A stretch of 59,081 nucleotides of DNA from an uncultured Anaerolineae bacterium (GTDB lineage Bacteria; Chloroflexota; Anaerolineae; J036; Brachytrichaceae), in contig CALGMA010000050.1 in the NCBI GenBank assembly GCA_937959265.1, positions 1 through 59,081 of the forward strand, written 5' to 3'. This document shows, piece after piece, positions 47,980 to 57,974 of this stretch. The translations under genes were made by a program, and so were the position numbers. The notes under the pieces were generated by a model. That model worked only from the letters and a program-made list of their open reading frames with translations. It did no database searches and was not told the DNA's origin. How positions within the stretch are numbered: the stretch's first letter is position 1; each line of letters begins with the position of its first letter.

Positions 47980-50900
47980 ATGAGCACCGGCCAACCTCAT
48001 GCGCGCGTGTTGCGCAGCGACGGCAAGTACATCAACCTCATCCTCAAGACGGGCCACCTCTTCGTGTGCGAGGGCTGCTGTTGCGGCCACGTCGAGCGAG
48101 GCCACGCGCCGGTGCCGGAGGTGCTCTTTCACAACGAGTGGGAGCGGCGCAAGCTGCGCCATCGCGTGCATCTCACCATCGGCGGGTGCCTGGGTCCGTG
48201 CCCGCTCGCCAACGTGGTGATGCTGAATTTTGCCGGCACGAGCTTGTGGTTCCAGTCCTTTAACACCGATTGGCAGGTGCTGGCGCTCTACGATTACATC
48301 GAGGCCATGCTTGCGGCCAATCGGCTGCTGCCGGTGCCGGAGGCGCTGCGCCCCTTTGTGTTCAACTTCTATGCCTGGCAAGCGCAGGCAATGGCCGAGG
48401 CCACCGACGTGGTCGCGCCGGCCGACGAGGCAGTAGTGTCGCCCATCGTGGTGCTCTCTCACGCCGACACCGACCTGCTGGCCGTCCGCCGCGCGCGCGA
48501 GCGACTGCCGGCGGACTTCCCCTCGGTTTGCGCCCTGCCGCTGGAGCCGCTCCGCGCGTCGGAGGCCCTGGCGCAGTTCGAGCGCGATGTGTTGCGCGAC
48601 GCGCAGCTTGTCGTGGCGCGGGTGGAAGGCGGCGTCGAGAACGCGCCCCAGCTGCGCCGCATCGCCGAGTTTTGTCGGCAGGCCGACCGCGCGCTGTTGT
48701 GCGTCTCAGCCATTCAGCCCGACCCTCAGCTCGACGCCCTCTCCACCGATCCGCCCATCGCCCGTGAGGCCTACACCTACTTCCAAGAGGGCGGCGCCGA
48801 GAACGTGGCCCAACTGCTGCTGTTCCTCAGCGACCACTATTTCGCCACCGGCTACGGCTATGCGCCGCCCCGACCTCAGCCTCGGCTCGGCATCTACCAC
48901 CCGGCGCTGGGCGAGCAGCCCGACCTCGCAGCGTGGCAGGCGCGCGCCCAGGCAGACCGCCCCACCGTCGGCGTGATGTTTTATCGCGCGCACTGGCTGA
49001 GCGGCAACCTGGCCTTTGTGGACGCGCTGGTGGCCGAGATCGAGGCGCAGGGCGCCAATGCCCTGCCCTTCTTCGTCAGCAGCCGCAACGACTTGGTCAC
49101 CCTCGTCCAGAAATTCGGGCTGGGCAGTACTCAGCCGATGGACGTGCTCATCAGTACGGTTAGCTTCGCCATGTCGCCGGAGGTGGCCGCCCAAGCACCC
49201 TTCCCCATCCTGCAAGCGATCACCAGCGGCAGCGCACGCGAGCAGTGGCTGGCCGCCCAGCGCGGCCTCGGCCCGCTGGATACGGCAATGAACGTGGTTT
49301 TGCCGGAGTTCGACGGGCGGGTGATCACGGTGCCGATCGGCTTTAAGCACGAGCAGGAGTATCGGCCCGACGCGGAGCGCATCGCCCGGCTGGTGCGGTT
49401 GGCCCTCGGCTACGCGCGGCTGCGCCGCAAGCCAAATGCGGAAAAGCGCGTGGCGTTCGTGCTCACCAACAGCAGCGCCAAGGCCGGCAAGATCGGCAAC
49501 GCGGTGGGGCTGGATGGGCCGGCCTCGCTGATGGGCATCTTCGCCGCCATGCGCGAGCGGGGCTACGCGCTTGGCGACGACGTGCCATCGGACGGCGACG
49601 CGCTGATGCACGCGATCGTCATGCGCGGCAGCTACGACACGGACTTCCTGCTGGACTTCCAGCGCGAGCAAGCCTTCCGCGTGTCGCTGGCGCGCTACGC
49701 CCACTGGCACGCCGAGCTGACCGACCTCCAGCGTCGCCACATGGACGAGCGCTGGGGCGGGCCGCCGGGCCGGTCTTACGTGCACAACGACGGTCTGCTC
49801 TTCAGCGCGCTGGAGCTGGGCAACGTGCTGGTGGCCCTGCAACCGCCGCGCGGCTATGGGGATGACCCAGAGGCGATTTATCACTCGCCCGATCTGCCGC
49901 CGAGCTACCAATACCACGCCTTTTACCGCTGGCTGACGACGCCACGAGAAGCCGGTGGCTGGGGCGCCGATGCCATCGTTCACCTGGGCACCCACGGCAC
50001 GCTGGAGTGGCTGCCCGGCAAGGGCGTCGGCCCATCGCCCGACTGCTTCCCCGATGCGTTTATCGGCGATGTGCCCTTTTTCTACCCCTACATCGTCAGC
50101 AACCCCGGTGAGGGCGCGCAGGCCAAGCGCCGCGCGCACGCCGTCATCCTCGACCACCTCATGCCGCCGCAGACTACTGCGGAGCTGTACGGCGAGCTGG
50201 CCGAGTTGGCGCAGTTGGTGACGGAGTACTATGCATGCGAGGCCACCAGCCCCGACAAGCTGCCGATGTTGCAATCGCAAATCTGGGTGCTGATCTGCCG
50301 TGCGCGGCTGGACAAGGAGATCGGCGCCATTTTGCAGCGGCAAAACGCCAAACACAGCCATAGCTGGGACCCCGCCTTGACGCCAGAGGGCATTCCGGTG
50401 CGCATCGTCGAGTTCAGCGGCAAGGAGTTCGCCCACATGATGGAGGACGTGGACGGCTACCTGTGCGAACTCCAGAGCTTGCAGATCCACTGTGGCTTGC
50501 ACACGCTGGGCCGGGCGCCGCAGGGCGCTGCGTTAATTGACACGCTCTACGCGCTGCTGCGCCTGCCAAACCTGGACGTGCCATCCTTGCGCGCGGCGGT
50601 GGCGCAGGCGTTGCAGGTTGAGCTGAACTCGGATTGGCGGCGCGGCAAGACGCAGGCCGAGCAGCAGGTGGACGCGACGGCGCGCACGCTGTTGCAGGCG
50701 CTGGCCGAGGCGCGCTTCGACCCGACGCGAGTGGATGCTGTCGTTCGCGCGCATCTGCCGCGCGCGCCATCCGCCGATGTGGTTGCAGCGCTGCGCTATG
50801 CTTGCACCCAAGTCGTGCCCGCCCTTCAACGCACGAGTGATGAGATCACCAACTTGCTCGATGCCTTGGAAGGCAGGCCGGTGCCCGCCGGCCCCGCCGG

Positions 50901-52191
50901 CGCGCCGACGCGCGGCATGGCGCACGTGCTGCCCACCGGCCGCAATTTCTTCACGGCGGACCCGCGCGCCCTGCCTAGCCCGACTGCCTGGGAGGTGGGC
51001 AAGCAATTGGCCGAGACGCTGGTCGAGCGCTACCGGGCCGAGCAGGGCGAGTACCCCTCGCGCGTTGGGTTGAGCATCTGGGGCACCACCGCCATCCGCA
51101 CACAGGGCGACGACATCGCCCAGGCGCTGGCGCTGCTGGGCGTCCGCCCGGTATGGCAACGCGAGAACCGCCGCGTAGTCGGCCTGGAGGTGATCCCGCT
51201 GAGCGAGCTGGGCCGGCCGCGCGTGGACGTGATCATGCGCATCAGCGGCTTCATGCGCGACGCGCTGCCCCATGCGGTCGCGCTGCTGGACGAGGCTGCG
51301 CAGACGGTGATCGGCCTGGATGAGCCGCTGGAGCAAAACGCGCCGCGGCGGCTTTACTTCGAGCGACTTGGCGCGCTCATTGCCGGCGGCGCCTCGGCGG
51401 TCGAGGCCGACCGCCGCGCGCGCTATCGCGTGTTCGGCTGCAAGCCGGGCGCATACGGCGCCGGCATCCTCCCGCTGATCGAGGCCGGCAACTGGCAGGA
51501 CGCGCGCGACTTCGCGCTGGCCTACGTCAACTGGGGCGGCTACGCCTATACGCGCAGTGAGGAGGGCGCCGACGCGCGCGAGGACTTCCGCGCCGCGCTT
51601 GCTGCCGTCCAAGTGGCCACCAAAAACCAGGATAACCGCGAGCACGACATCTTCAACTACGACGACTACTTGCAATATCACGGTGGCATGATCGCGGCCA
51701 TCCGCGCCTTGAGCGGCAAGCCGCCGCTGGCCTACTTCGGCGACTCCAGCGCCCCCGGGCGCGTGCGCACCCGCAGCCTGAGAGAAGAGGCGGCGCGCGT
51801 CTTTCGCAGCCGTGTGATCAACCCTAAGTGGATTCAAGCTATCATGCGGCATGGCTACAAGGGCGGCCTGGAGATGGCGGCCACGGTGGACTACTTGTTC
51901 GGCTACGACGCTACTTCGGACGTGATCGAGGACTGGATGTACGAGACTTTGGCCGAGCGCTACGTCTTTGACGCTTCGGCGCAGGCCTTCCTGCGGCGAA
52001 GCAACCCCTGGGCGATGCGCGAGATCATCCAGCGCTTGCTGGAGGCGATCCAGCGCAACCTGTGGGACGCTGCGCCGGAGATGCAGCAGCGCTTAGCCGA
52101 GGCGCTGGCTGAGCTGAGCGGCGATCTGGAAGACTTCATGGATCGCGCCTGGGCGCTGCGCCAAGCGCAAGGCAGAGGGCAACCGGCGTGA
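47980..52191 (+). CDS. cobN: Cobaltochelatase CobN with N-terminal 2Fe-2S ferredoxin-like domain
   Basis: The 1403-residue protein has a cysteine-rich domain at about 20-140: C30, C33, C34, C35 ([10 protein letters not shown]), then C70 and C74 ([15 protein letters not shown]). This resembles the thioredoxin-like ferredoxin/DUF1636 family. From about 250 it is a standard CobN/BchH-type large chelatase subunit, with [29 protein letters not shown] [15 protein letters not shown] and [20 protein letters not shown]. CobN inserts cobalt into hydrogenobyrinate a,c-diamide with AAA+ partners CobS/CobT or ChlI/ChlD; none is in the window. The added domain could sense redox or deliver cobalt; this is inference. 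Confidence 0.92.
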   Translation: MSTGQPHARVLRSDGKYINLILKTGHLFVCEGCCCGHVERGHAPVPEVLFHNEWERRKLRHRVHLTIGGCLGPCPLANVVMLNFAGTSLWFQSFNTDWQVLALYDYIEAMLAANRLLPVPEALRPFVFNFYAWQAQAMAEATDVVAPADEAVVSPIVVLSHADTDLLAVRRARERLPADFPSVCALPLEPLRASEALAQFERDVLRDAQLVVARVEGGVENAPQLRRIAEFCRQADRALLCVSAIQPDPQLDALSTDPPIAREAYTYFQEGGAENVAQLLLFLSDHYFATGYGYAPPRPQPRLGIYHPALGEQPDLAAWQARAQADRPTVGVMFYRAHWLSGNLAFVDALVAEIEAQGANALPFFVSSRNDLVTLVQKFGLGSTQPMDVLISTVSFAMSPEVAAQAPFPILQAITSGSAREQWLAAQRGLGPLDTAMNVVLPEFDGRVITVPIGFKHEQEYRPDAERIARLVRLALGYARLRRKPNAEKRVAFVLTNSSAKAGKIGNAVGLDGPASLMGIFAAMRERGYALGDDVPSDGDALMHAIVMRGSYDTDFLLDFQREQAFRVSLARYAHWHAELTDLQRRHMDERWGGPPGRSYVHNDGLLFSALELGNVLVALQPPRGYGDDPEAIYHSPDLPPSYQYHAFYRWLTTPREAGGWGADAIVHLGTHGTLEWLPGKGVGPSPDCFPDAFIGDVPFFYPYIVSNPGEGAQAKRRAHAVILDHLMPPQTTAELYGELAELAQLVTEYYACEATSPDKLPMLQSQIWVLICRARLDKEIGAILQRQNAKHSHSWDPALTPEGIPVRIVEFSGKEFAHMMEDVDGYLCELQSLQIHCGLHTLGRAPQGAALIDTLYALLRLPNLDVPSLRAAVAQALQVELNSDWRRGKTQAEQQVDATARTLLQALAEARFDPTRVDAVVRAHLPRAPSADVVAALRYACTQVVPALQRTSDEITNLLDALEGRPVPAGPAGAPTRGMAHVLPTGRNFFTADPRALPSPTAWEVGKQLAETLVERYRAEQGEYPSRVGLSIWGTTAIRTQGDDIAQALALLGVRPVWQRENRRVVGLEVIPLSELGRPRVDVIMRISGFMRDALPHAVALLDEAAQTVIGLDEPLEQNAPRRLYFERLGALIAGGASAVEADRRARYRVFGCKPGAYGAGILPLIEAGNWQDARDFALAYVNWGGYAYTRSEEGADAREDFRAALAAVQVATKNQDNREHDIFNYDDYLQYHGGMIAAIRALSGKPPLAYFGDSSAPGRVRTRSLREEAARVFRSRVINPKWIQAIMRHGYKGGLEMAATVDYLFGYDATSDVIEDWMYETLAERYVFDASAQAFLRRSNPWAMREIIQRLLEAIQRNLWDAAPEMQQRLAEALAELSGDLEDFMDRAWALRQAQGRGQPA

Positions 52192-53099
52192 TGACCATCC
52201 CACTGGCCTTCGCGCTGGACGTGCTGCTGGGCGAGCCGCCGGCGCGCCTTCATCCGGTGGTGTGGATGGGCGGCTACTTGCGCTACACACAGCGGCGGCT
52301 GCCGGCGCGCTTTCTGGTCGGCGTGTTGGCGTGGTGGGGCGGCGCGCTGCTGTTCGCCGGCGGCGCGTGGTTGATCCAGTCGGCGCTGCTGGCCGCGTTG
52401 CCGCCGGCGGCCTCGGCAGTGGCGCTTGCGGTGATGCTGAAACCGCTGTTTGCCTGGCGCGGGCTGCGCGCGGCAGCGCTGGAGATCCTCCGCGCCGACG
52501 CGCTGGCCGAGAAACGGCGCTTGTTGAGCTGGCACTTGGTGAGCCGCGACACACGCGAGTTGAGCGCAGGAGAGGTCAACGGCGCCGTCATCGAGTCGCT
52601 GGCGGAGAACCTGAGCGACAGCGTGGTGGCGCCGCTATGCTGGTTCCTGGTGGGCGGGCTGCCTGGCGCCGCGCTCTACCGCTTCGCCAACACCGCCGAC
52701 GCCATGTGGGGCTACCGCACGCCGGCGCTGGAATGGTTCGGCAAGTGGGCGGCGCGCGCCGACGACGCGCTGAACTTCATCCCGGCCAGGCTCACCGCGC
52801 TGTTGCTGTTGGCGACCGCCCCCCTACTGCGCCTGGATACGCGCAGCGCCTGGCGCGTGTGGCGCCGCGACGGCCGGCGGACGCCCTCGCCCAACGCCGG
52901 CCAGCCGATGAGCGCCGCGGCCGGCGGGCTGCGCGTGAACTTGACCAAGCGCAACGTGTACTCGCTGGGCGCGGAGTTCCCCTTGCCGGCCGATGCGGAC
53001 GTTCGGCGTGCCCTGCGCTGGTGCGGCGTTGCGGCGTGGACGTGGGTTGTCATCGCCGGCGCGGTTGAGCTGGCGATGCAGATGGGGGGCTTGCGATGA
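52191..53099 (+). CDS. cbiB: Adenosylcobinamide-phosphate synthase (CbiB/CobD)
   Basis: The 303-residue membrane protein shows [60 protein letters not shown] and [20 protein letters not shown], the family signature blocks. It joins aminopropanol or its phosphate to cobyric acid. The ATG at 52191 overlaps the cobN stop (TGATG); a GTG at 52188 is also in frame. Together with CbiZ it can complete a cleavage and re-attachment loop. Confidence 0.94.
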   Translation: MTIPLAFALDVLLGEPPARLHPVVWMGGYLRYTQRRLPARFLVGVLAWWGGALLFAGGAWLIQSALLAALPPAASAVALAVMLKPLFAWRGLRAAALEILRADALAEKRRLLSWHLVSRDTRELSAGEVNGAVIESLAENLSDSVVAPLCWFLVGGLPGAALYRFANTADAMWGYRTPALEWFGKWAARADDALNFIPARLTALLLLATAPLLRLDTRSAWRVWRRDGRRTPSPNAGQPMSAAAGGLRVNLTKRNVYSLGAEFPLPADADVRRALRWCGVAAWTWVVIAGAVELAMQMGGLR

Positions 53100-54091
53100 G
53101 CGCGTTCGCCTTCACGCATGGCGGCCCGCAGGGGCCGGATGACGCGCTGCTCGATTTCAGCGTGAACACCAACCCGCTCGGTCCCAATCCGGCGCTGGTG
53201 CGCGTTTGGCGCGATGCGCCGCTAGCCGACTACCCCGACCCGCACTACACACGGGCGCGCGAGGCGCTGGCCGCCTGGCACGGGTGGCATCCCGACGGCG
53301 TGGCGCTGGGCGTCGGGGCGAGCGAGCTGCTACACCGCCTGGCCCGGCTGTTGGTGCGCCCCGGCGACGTGGTGCTCAGCCTGGGCGCGCCCTTCGGCGA
53401 GTTCGCCCTCGCCGTCGCGCAGCAAAGCGGCGAGGTGCGCGTGCTGCCGCGCGACGAGGGCGGCCTGCGCGCGTGTCTGGCGCAGTCGGCGGCGCGCGTG
53501 CTGTATCTCTCCAACCCGCACAACCCCACCGGCCACTACCTCGACCTGAATCGGCTGCGCGCGTTCGCCGGCGTGGTCATCGCCGACGAGGCTTACCTGC
53601 CGTTTGTGGCCGCGCCGCTGCCGGTTGCGCCGTGGCCGGGGCTGGTGCGGGTGCAATCGCCGGGCAAGGCGCATGGGCTGCTGGGGATGCGCCTGGCCTA
53701 CGCCCTGGCCGAACCCGACTTGGCGCGCGAGTTGCGCGCCTTGCAGCCGGCCTGGGCCATCCCCTCGCCGTTGGCGGCGGCGCTAGAGGCGCTGCCGACG
53801 CAAGGCGATTTTCTGGCGCGCACTCTGCCCACCGCGCGAGGGTGGGCAAAGCGACTGGCGCAAGACCTCGGCGGCGAGGAGACAGGCCTGCACTTCTTCA
53901 CCGTTCGCGTGGGCGATGCGGCATCCGTGGCAGCGGCGCTGCGCGCGCAGGGCATCCGCGTGCGCGATTGCGCGTCGTTCGGCCTGCCCGACCACGTGCG
54001 CGTGGCCACCCGCGCGCCGGCCGACAACCGCAAGCTGATTGAGGCATGGCAGACCTTGCACCTCTCCGAATGCGCTATAAGCCGATCATGA
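53096..54091 (+). CDS. CobC/CobD-like PLP enzyme (threonine-phosphate decarboxylase type)
   Basis: The 331-residue protein is a fold-type I PLP enzyme with [32 protein letters not shown] (139-151), IADEAYLPF (D164) and the Schiff-base lysine K191 in [17 protein letters not shown]. Homologues are histidinol-phosphate aminotransferases and the cobalamin enzymes CobC/CobD, which make (R)-1-amino-2-propanol phosphate from threonine phosphate. Context between cbiB and cobQ favours the latter. It overlaps cbiB by ATGA and cobQ by 46 nt. Confidence 0.85.
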   Translation: MSAFAFTHGGPQGPDDALLDFSVNTNPLGPNPALVRVWRDAPLADYPDPHYTRAREALAAWHGWHPDGVALGVGASELLHRLARLLVRPGDVVLSLGAPFGEFALAVAQQSGEVRVLPRDEGGLRACLAQSAARVLYLSNPHNPTGHYLDLNRLRAFAGVVIADEAYLPFVAAPLPVAPWPGLVRVQSPGKAHGLLGMRLAYALAEPDLARELRALQPAWAIPSPLAAALEALPTQGDFLARTLPTARGWAKRLAQDLGGEETGLHFFTVRVGDAASVAAALRAQGIRVRDCASFGLPDHVRVATRAPADNRKLIEAWQTLHLSECAISRS

Positions 54092-55506
54092 TCGTGGGCT
54101 GCACCAGCAGCGCCGGCAAGTCCTTCTTGGTCGCGGCCCTGTGCCGCCATTTCGCCAACCAGGGCGTGCGCGTGGCGCCCTTCAAGGCGCAGAACATGAG
54201 CAACAATGCGGCGGTCACGCCCGATGGCCTGGAGATCGGCCGCGCCCAATACGTGCAGGCGTTGGCCGCGCGCGTCCGGCCAGAGGCGCGCATGCAGCCG
54301 GTGCTACTGAAGCCCCAGGCCGATACGCGCTCGCAGGTCATCGTGCTGGGGCGCTATGACCCGCGCATCACCGATATGCCCTGGCCGGCGCGCAAGCCGC
54401 ACCTGTGGGGCGTGGTGCGCAGGAGCCTGCATTCGCTGCTGCGCGACTTCGAGCTGGTGGTAATCGAGGGGGCCGGCAGCCCAGCCGAGGTCAACCTGCG
54501 CTCCAGCGACATCGTCAACATGCGCGTAGCGCTAGAGGCACACGCCGACGTGTATCTGGTGGCCGATATTGACCGCGGCGGCGCGTTTGCCCACCTGCTG
54601 GGCACTTTTCTTTGCCTCGCGCCGGAGGAGCAGGCGCTGATACGCGGCTTTGTGCTGAACAAGTTTCGCGGCGACCCGGCCTTGTTGGGCGACGGTATGG
54701 ATTGGCTGCGTGAGCGCACGGGCGTGCCGACGGTGGCCGTGGTGCCGATGCTGGCGCACGCCCTGCCGGAGGAAGATGACATCGCCGCGCTGGCCGCCCG
54801 CGCCGATCGCTTGTGCCCGGGCGAGGAGCGCGCCGTCCGGGTGGCGATCCTCGCCTACCCCTACGCCAGCAACTTCGACGAGTTCGACCCGTTAGTGGAC
54901 GAGCCGGGCGTGCAGGTGAGTGTGCTCCGCCATCGGCAGCCACTGGACGATTTCGACGCCGTCATCCTGCCCGGCAGTAAGCACACTGCCGCCAGCCTCT
55001 CGGCGCTGCGCAGCAGCGGGCTGGCTGCCGAGGTGTGGCGCGCGGCGCAGCGTGGCGCGCTGATCCACGGCGTGTGCGGCGGGATGCAGATGCTGGGCCA
55101 CGCCTTGCGCGATCCGCACGGGCTAGAGGGCGGCGGCGAAATGGCCGGGCTGGGTTTGCTGGATGTGGTCACCGAGCTGGCGCCGGACAAGGTCACCCAA
55201 CAGCGCGAGGTGCACTGTGTGGAAGTCGGACCGGTGGCAGGCTATGAGATCCATCACGGCCTCACCGTGGCTGGCCCGCGCGCCTGCCCGCACCTGAGCG
55301 ACGGCTTGGGCTGGCGGCAGGACAACGTGATCGGCGTCTATCTCCACGACCTGTTCAAGCACACGGCCTACCGCCAATGGTGGCTGGCGCAGCTCGGCTG
55401 GCAGGGAGCGGCGCGCGACTGGCATGCCCAGCTCGACGCCGAGCTGGATCGGGTGGCGCAGGCGGTGATGGCGCATTGGCCAAGGCTAACGCTGTGCCCG
55501 GCCTGA
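54046..55506 (+). CDS. cobQ: Adenosylcobyric acid synthase
   Basis: The 486-residue enzyme has P-loop GCTSSAGKS (18-26), VAPFKAQNMSNNAAVTPDGL, IEGAGSPAEVNL, DIDRGGAFAHLLGT and a glutaminase domain with C344 (GVCGGMQMLG). It amidates side chains b, d, e and g of the adenosylated a,c-diamide. The start at 54046 overlaps the preceding gene by 46 nt; an ATG at 54070 would still overlap and removes 8 residues. It is the last gene of the corrinoid operon; no clear terminator is visible before the convergent GH3 gene 22 nt away. Confidence 0.95.
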   Translation: MADLAPLRMRYKPIMIVGCTSSAGKSFLVAALCRHFANQGVRVAPFKAQNMSNNAAVTPDGLEIGRAQYVQALAARVRPEARMQPVLLKPQADTRSQVIVLGRYDPRITDMPWPARKPHLWGVVRRSLHSLLRDFELVVIEGAGSPAEVNLRSSDIVNMRVALEAHADVYLVADIDRGGAFAHLLGTFLCLAPEEQALIRGFVLNKFRGDPALLGDGMDWLRERTGVPTVAVVPMLAHALPEEDDIAALAARADRLCPGEERAVRVAILAYPYASNFDEFDPLVDEPGVQVSVLRHRQPLDDFDAVILPGSKHTAASLSALRSSGLAAEVWRAAQRGALIHGVCGGMQMLGHALRDPHGLEGGGEMAGLGLLDVVTELAPDKVTQQREVHCVEVGPVAGYEIHHGLTVAGPRACPHLSDGLGWRQDNVIGVYLHDLFKHTAYRQWWLAQLGWQGAARDWHAQLDAELDRVAQAVMAHWPRLTLCPA

Positions 55507-55528
55507 TGCGCGGATGCACGCCCTGCTG

Positions 55529-57811
55529 TTATGTGACGCTCACCGGACAATCCCACACGCGCCGGCCGATCTGCATCGGCCCCGCGCCGACGACCTCGAA
55601 CGCGCCGGTCAAACGAATGTCCTCCGACGAGCTGCCCACCATGACTTGGACGCGGCCCGGCTCCAGCACCAAGCGCAGGTCGGCGTCGTAGAAGGCGAGT
55701 GCGTCCGCAGGCAGGTGAAAGGTCACACGTCGGCGCTCGCCCGGCGCCAACGTGAGCCGCGCGAAGCCCTTTAACTCCTTAACTGGCCGCGGCAGGCTGG
55801 CGTATTCGTCGCGCACGTAGAGCTGCACCACCTCGTCGCCGGCGCGCTCGCCGCTGTTGCGCACCTCGAGCGAGATGTCTACGCGCTCCCCTTGCGTGAC
55901 CTGGGCCGGCGAGATGGATAGGTCGTTGTAGCTGAAATGGGTGTAGCTCAGGCCATGGCCGAAGGGATACAGCGGCCGCACGGACTCATCCAGGTAGTCG
56001 CCGTGCCAGTTCGAGCGCGAGGCGGAGGGCTTGTGGTTGTAGAAGATCGGCACTTGTCCGGCGCTGCGCGGGAAGGTGACCGGCAGCTTGCCGCCGGGGT
56101 TGACCTCGCCGAAGAGCGCCTCGGCGATGGCCGGGCCGCCTTCCTCGCCGGGCAGCCACGCCTGGAGGATGGCCTGGACGCGCGCCGCCAGCCCCGTGAG
56201 CACATACGGCCGGCCGGTGACCAGGACAAGCGCGACCGGCTTGCCGGCGGCCAGGATCGCCTCCGCCAGCGCCTCTTGCGCGCCGGGCAGGCGCAGCGAG
56301 GCGCTGTCGCGCGTCTCGCCGGAGGTGCAGCGCGGCGTCAGGCCGGAGCGATCCCCCAACACCAGCACTACCGCGTCGGCCTGTTCGGCGGCGCGGACGG
56401 CCTCGGCGAAGCCCTCGGCGCTGGGGTCGAGGTTGTCGCAGCCGCGCGCGTAGAGCACCTGCGTCCCCGCCGCGACCAGCGCGCGGATGCCATCCAGCAC
56501 GGTGGGGACGCGCGTCAACTCTTCCGCCGTCTCAGCGGGGAATTGGTCTTCGAGATGGGCCGGGTAGGTGTAATCGCCGAGCAAGTTGCGCGCGTCGTGG
56601 GCGTTCGGGCCGATTACGGCCAGCGTTCGCAGGTTGCGCGGCAGCGGCAGCAGGCCGTCGTTCTTCAGCAGCACCAGGCTCTGGCGCGCCAGCCGGCGGG
56701 CGAGCGCGCGGGGGCGCAGGTCGGCGAAGGTCGTGGCGGCGCGCTCCGCCTCCACGTAGGGGCGCTCGAACAGGCCCAGCTCGAACTTCTTTTGCAGGTT
56801 TCGGCTCACCGCCTGGTCAATCGTCGCCATGTCCACCTCGCCGGCCTCCAGCGCCTGGCGCAACAGGTCGCCGTAGCAGCAGGGGGTGGGCAGCTCGATG
56901 TCTATGCCGGCCCGAATGGCGAGCGCGGCGGCGCGGCGCAGGCTATCGGCGGCGAAGTGATAGGTGTGGATCATCATGATCGCCTCGTAGTCGGAGACCA
57001 CCAGGCCGTCGAAGCCGAGCGTCTCGCGCAGCAATTCGGTCAGCAGCCGGCGCGAGGCGGCCACCACTTCGCCGTCCAGCTCGGGGTAGGCGTTCATGAT
57101 GGAGGCCAAGCCGGCCGCTTGGATCGCCGCCTGGAAGGGCAGCAGGTAAGCCTCGAACAGCTCGTGGCGGCCCAGCAAGGCCGGCGCGCAGTTCAGGCCG
57201 CCCTGCGAGGCGCTGTGGCCGATGAAGTGTTTGCCGGTGGCCATCACGCCGTCGCGCAGGTTGTCGCCCTGCAAGCCGCGGACGTAGGCCACGCCGCAGC
57301 GCGCGACGAGGGTCGGGTCCTCGCCGAAGGTCTCCTCCAGGCGACCCCAGCGCGGGTCGCGGGCCAAGTCGAGCACCGGCGCCAAGCCGTGATGCAGGCC
57401 GACCGCGCGCAGTTGGCGGCGAATGGCCTCGGTCATCTCGGCGATGAGGTCCGGCTGGAAGGCGGCGGCCAAGCCGATGGGCTGGGGGAAGATCACGCCC
57501 TGGCGCACCATTGCGCCGGCGCAGCACTCCTCGTGCAAGATGGCCGGGATGCCCAGCCGCGTCTCCTCGACGAGGAAACGCTGAATCTGGTTGGCGGCCT
57601 CGGCCAGCGCGCCGGGGAGCAGCGTGGAGCTTCCGCCGGGGCGGGTGATTTGGCCGATGCCGTGGCGGAGATGCCGGCGCAGCTTGTCGGCGTCGAGCCG
57701 GCCGTCGGTGAGCAGGTCGCGCATCCAGCAAGCGTTGAGCTGGGCGAGTTTCTCTTCGAGCGTCATGCGGGCGAGCAAGTCGCGCACGTAGGGGTGGACG
57801 TTGTGCGTCAT
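55529..57811 (-). CDS. Glycoside hydrolase family 3 (beta-glucosidase/xylosidase-like)
   Basis: The 760-residue protein is a complete multidomain GH3. The (beta/alpha)8 domain has LAPVLDLARDPRWGRLEETF, GVMATGKHFIGHSASQGGLN and the nucleophile D274 in GLVVSDYEAI. It continues into the alpha/beta sandwich (QSLVLLKNDGLLPLPRNLRT, VLVLGDRSGLTP, WLPGEEGGPAIAEALFGEVN) and a C-terminal fibronectin III-like domain (DISLEVRNSGERAGDEVVQL). No signal peptide is seen, so it is probably cytosolic and acts on imported oligosaccharides such as cello- or xylo-oligomers. It converges with the corrinoid operon and diverges from hsdM. Confidence 0.94.
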   Translation of the reverse strand: MTHNVHPYVRDLLARMTLEEKLAQLNACWMRDLLTDGRLDADKLRRHLRHGIGQITRPGGSSTLLPGALAEAANQIQRFLVEETRLGIPAILHEECCAGAMVRQGVIFPQPIGLAAAFQPDLIAEMTEAIRRQLRAVGLHHGLAPVLDLARDPRWGRLEETFGEDPTLVARCGVAYVRGLQGDNLRDGVMATGKHFIGHSASQGGLNCAPALLGRHELFEAYLLPFQAAIQAAGLASIMNAYPELDGEVVAASRRLLTELLRETLGFDGLVVSDYEAIMMIHTYHFAADSLRRAAALAIRAGIDIELPTPCCYGDLLRQALEAGEVDMATIDQAVSRNLQKKFELGLFERPYVEAERAATTFADLRPRALARRLARQSLVLLKNDGLLPLPRNLRTLAVIGPNAHDARNLLGDYTYPAHLEDQFPAETAEELTRVPTVLDGIRALVAAGTQVLYARGCDNLDPSAEGFAEAVRAAEQADAVVLVLGDRSGLTPRCTSGETRDSASLRLPGAQEALAEAILAAGKPVALVLVTGRPYVLTGLAARVQAILQAWLPGEEGGPAIAEALFGEVNPGGKLPVTFPRSAGQVPIFYNHKPSASRSNWHGDYLDESVRPLYPFGHGLSYTHFSYNDLSISPAQVTQGERVDISLEVRNSGERAGDEVVQLYVRDEYASLPRPVKELKGFARLTLAPGERRRVTFHLPADALAFYDADLRLVLEPGRVQVMVGSSSEDIRLTGAFEVVGAGPMQIGRRVWDCPVSVT

Positions 57812-57901
57812 GGTCTCTCGTCTGTTTTCGGGGTATGGACTGAGTTCGGGACTATGCCCGCGTTGATTCTAGCAACTCGGCGCTCAGGCGCTCAGGTAGT
57901 G

Positions 57902-57931
57902 TTGGCATGAGAAAGGAGAGCTGCTTATACT
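57902..57931 (+). promoter_or_regulatory. Sigma-70-type promoter before hsdM
   Basis: TTGGCA (57902-57907), an 18-nt spacer and TATACT (57926-57931) precede hsdM by 43 nt. It is the best-formed two-box promoter found in the window. It lies in the 163-bp divergent gap to the GH3 gene. Confidence 0.6.
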
Positions 57932-57974
57932 ATCTCGGCGGCGCGCCGCAAGTGAGGAATGACGGTGAGAAGCC

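Noticed and set aside
48706..50502. Minus-strand open frame of 598 codons
   Set aside because: It is antisense to cobN with low-complexity His/Arg/Val-rich composition; cobN carries all conserved motifs in the other frame.
50533..51852. Minus-strand open frame of 439 codons
   Set aside because: It is antisense to the second half of cobN; composition typical of a shadow frame.
55937..57910. Long plus-strand open frame of 657 codons
   Set aside because: It lies antisense over the GH3 gene, is very rich in Arg, Ala, Gly, Gln and Val as expected from GC-rich reverse frames, and shows no recognisable motif.
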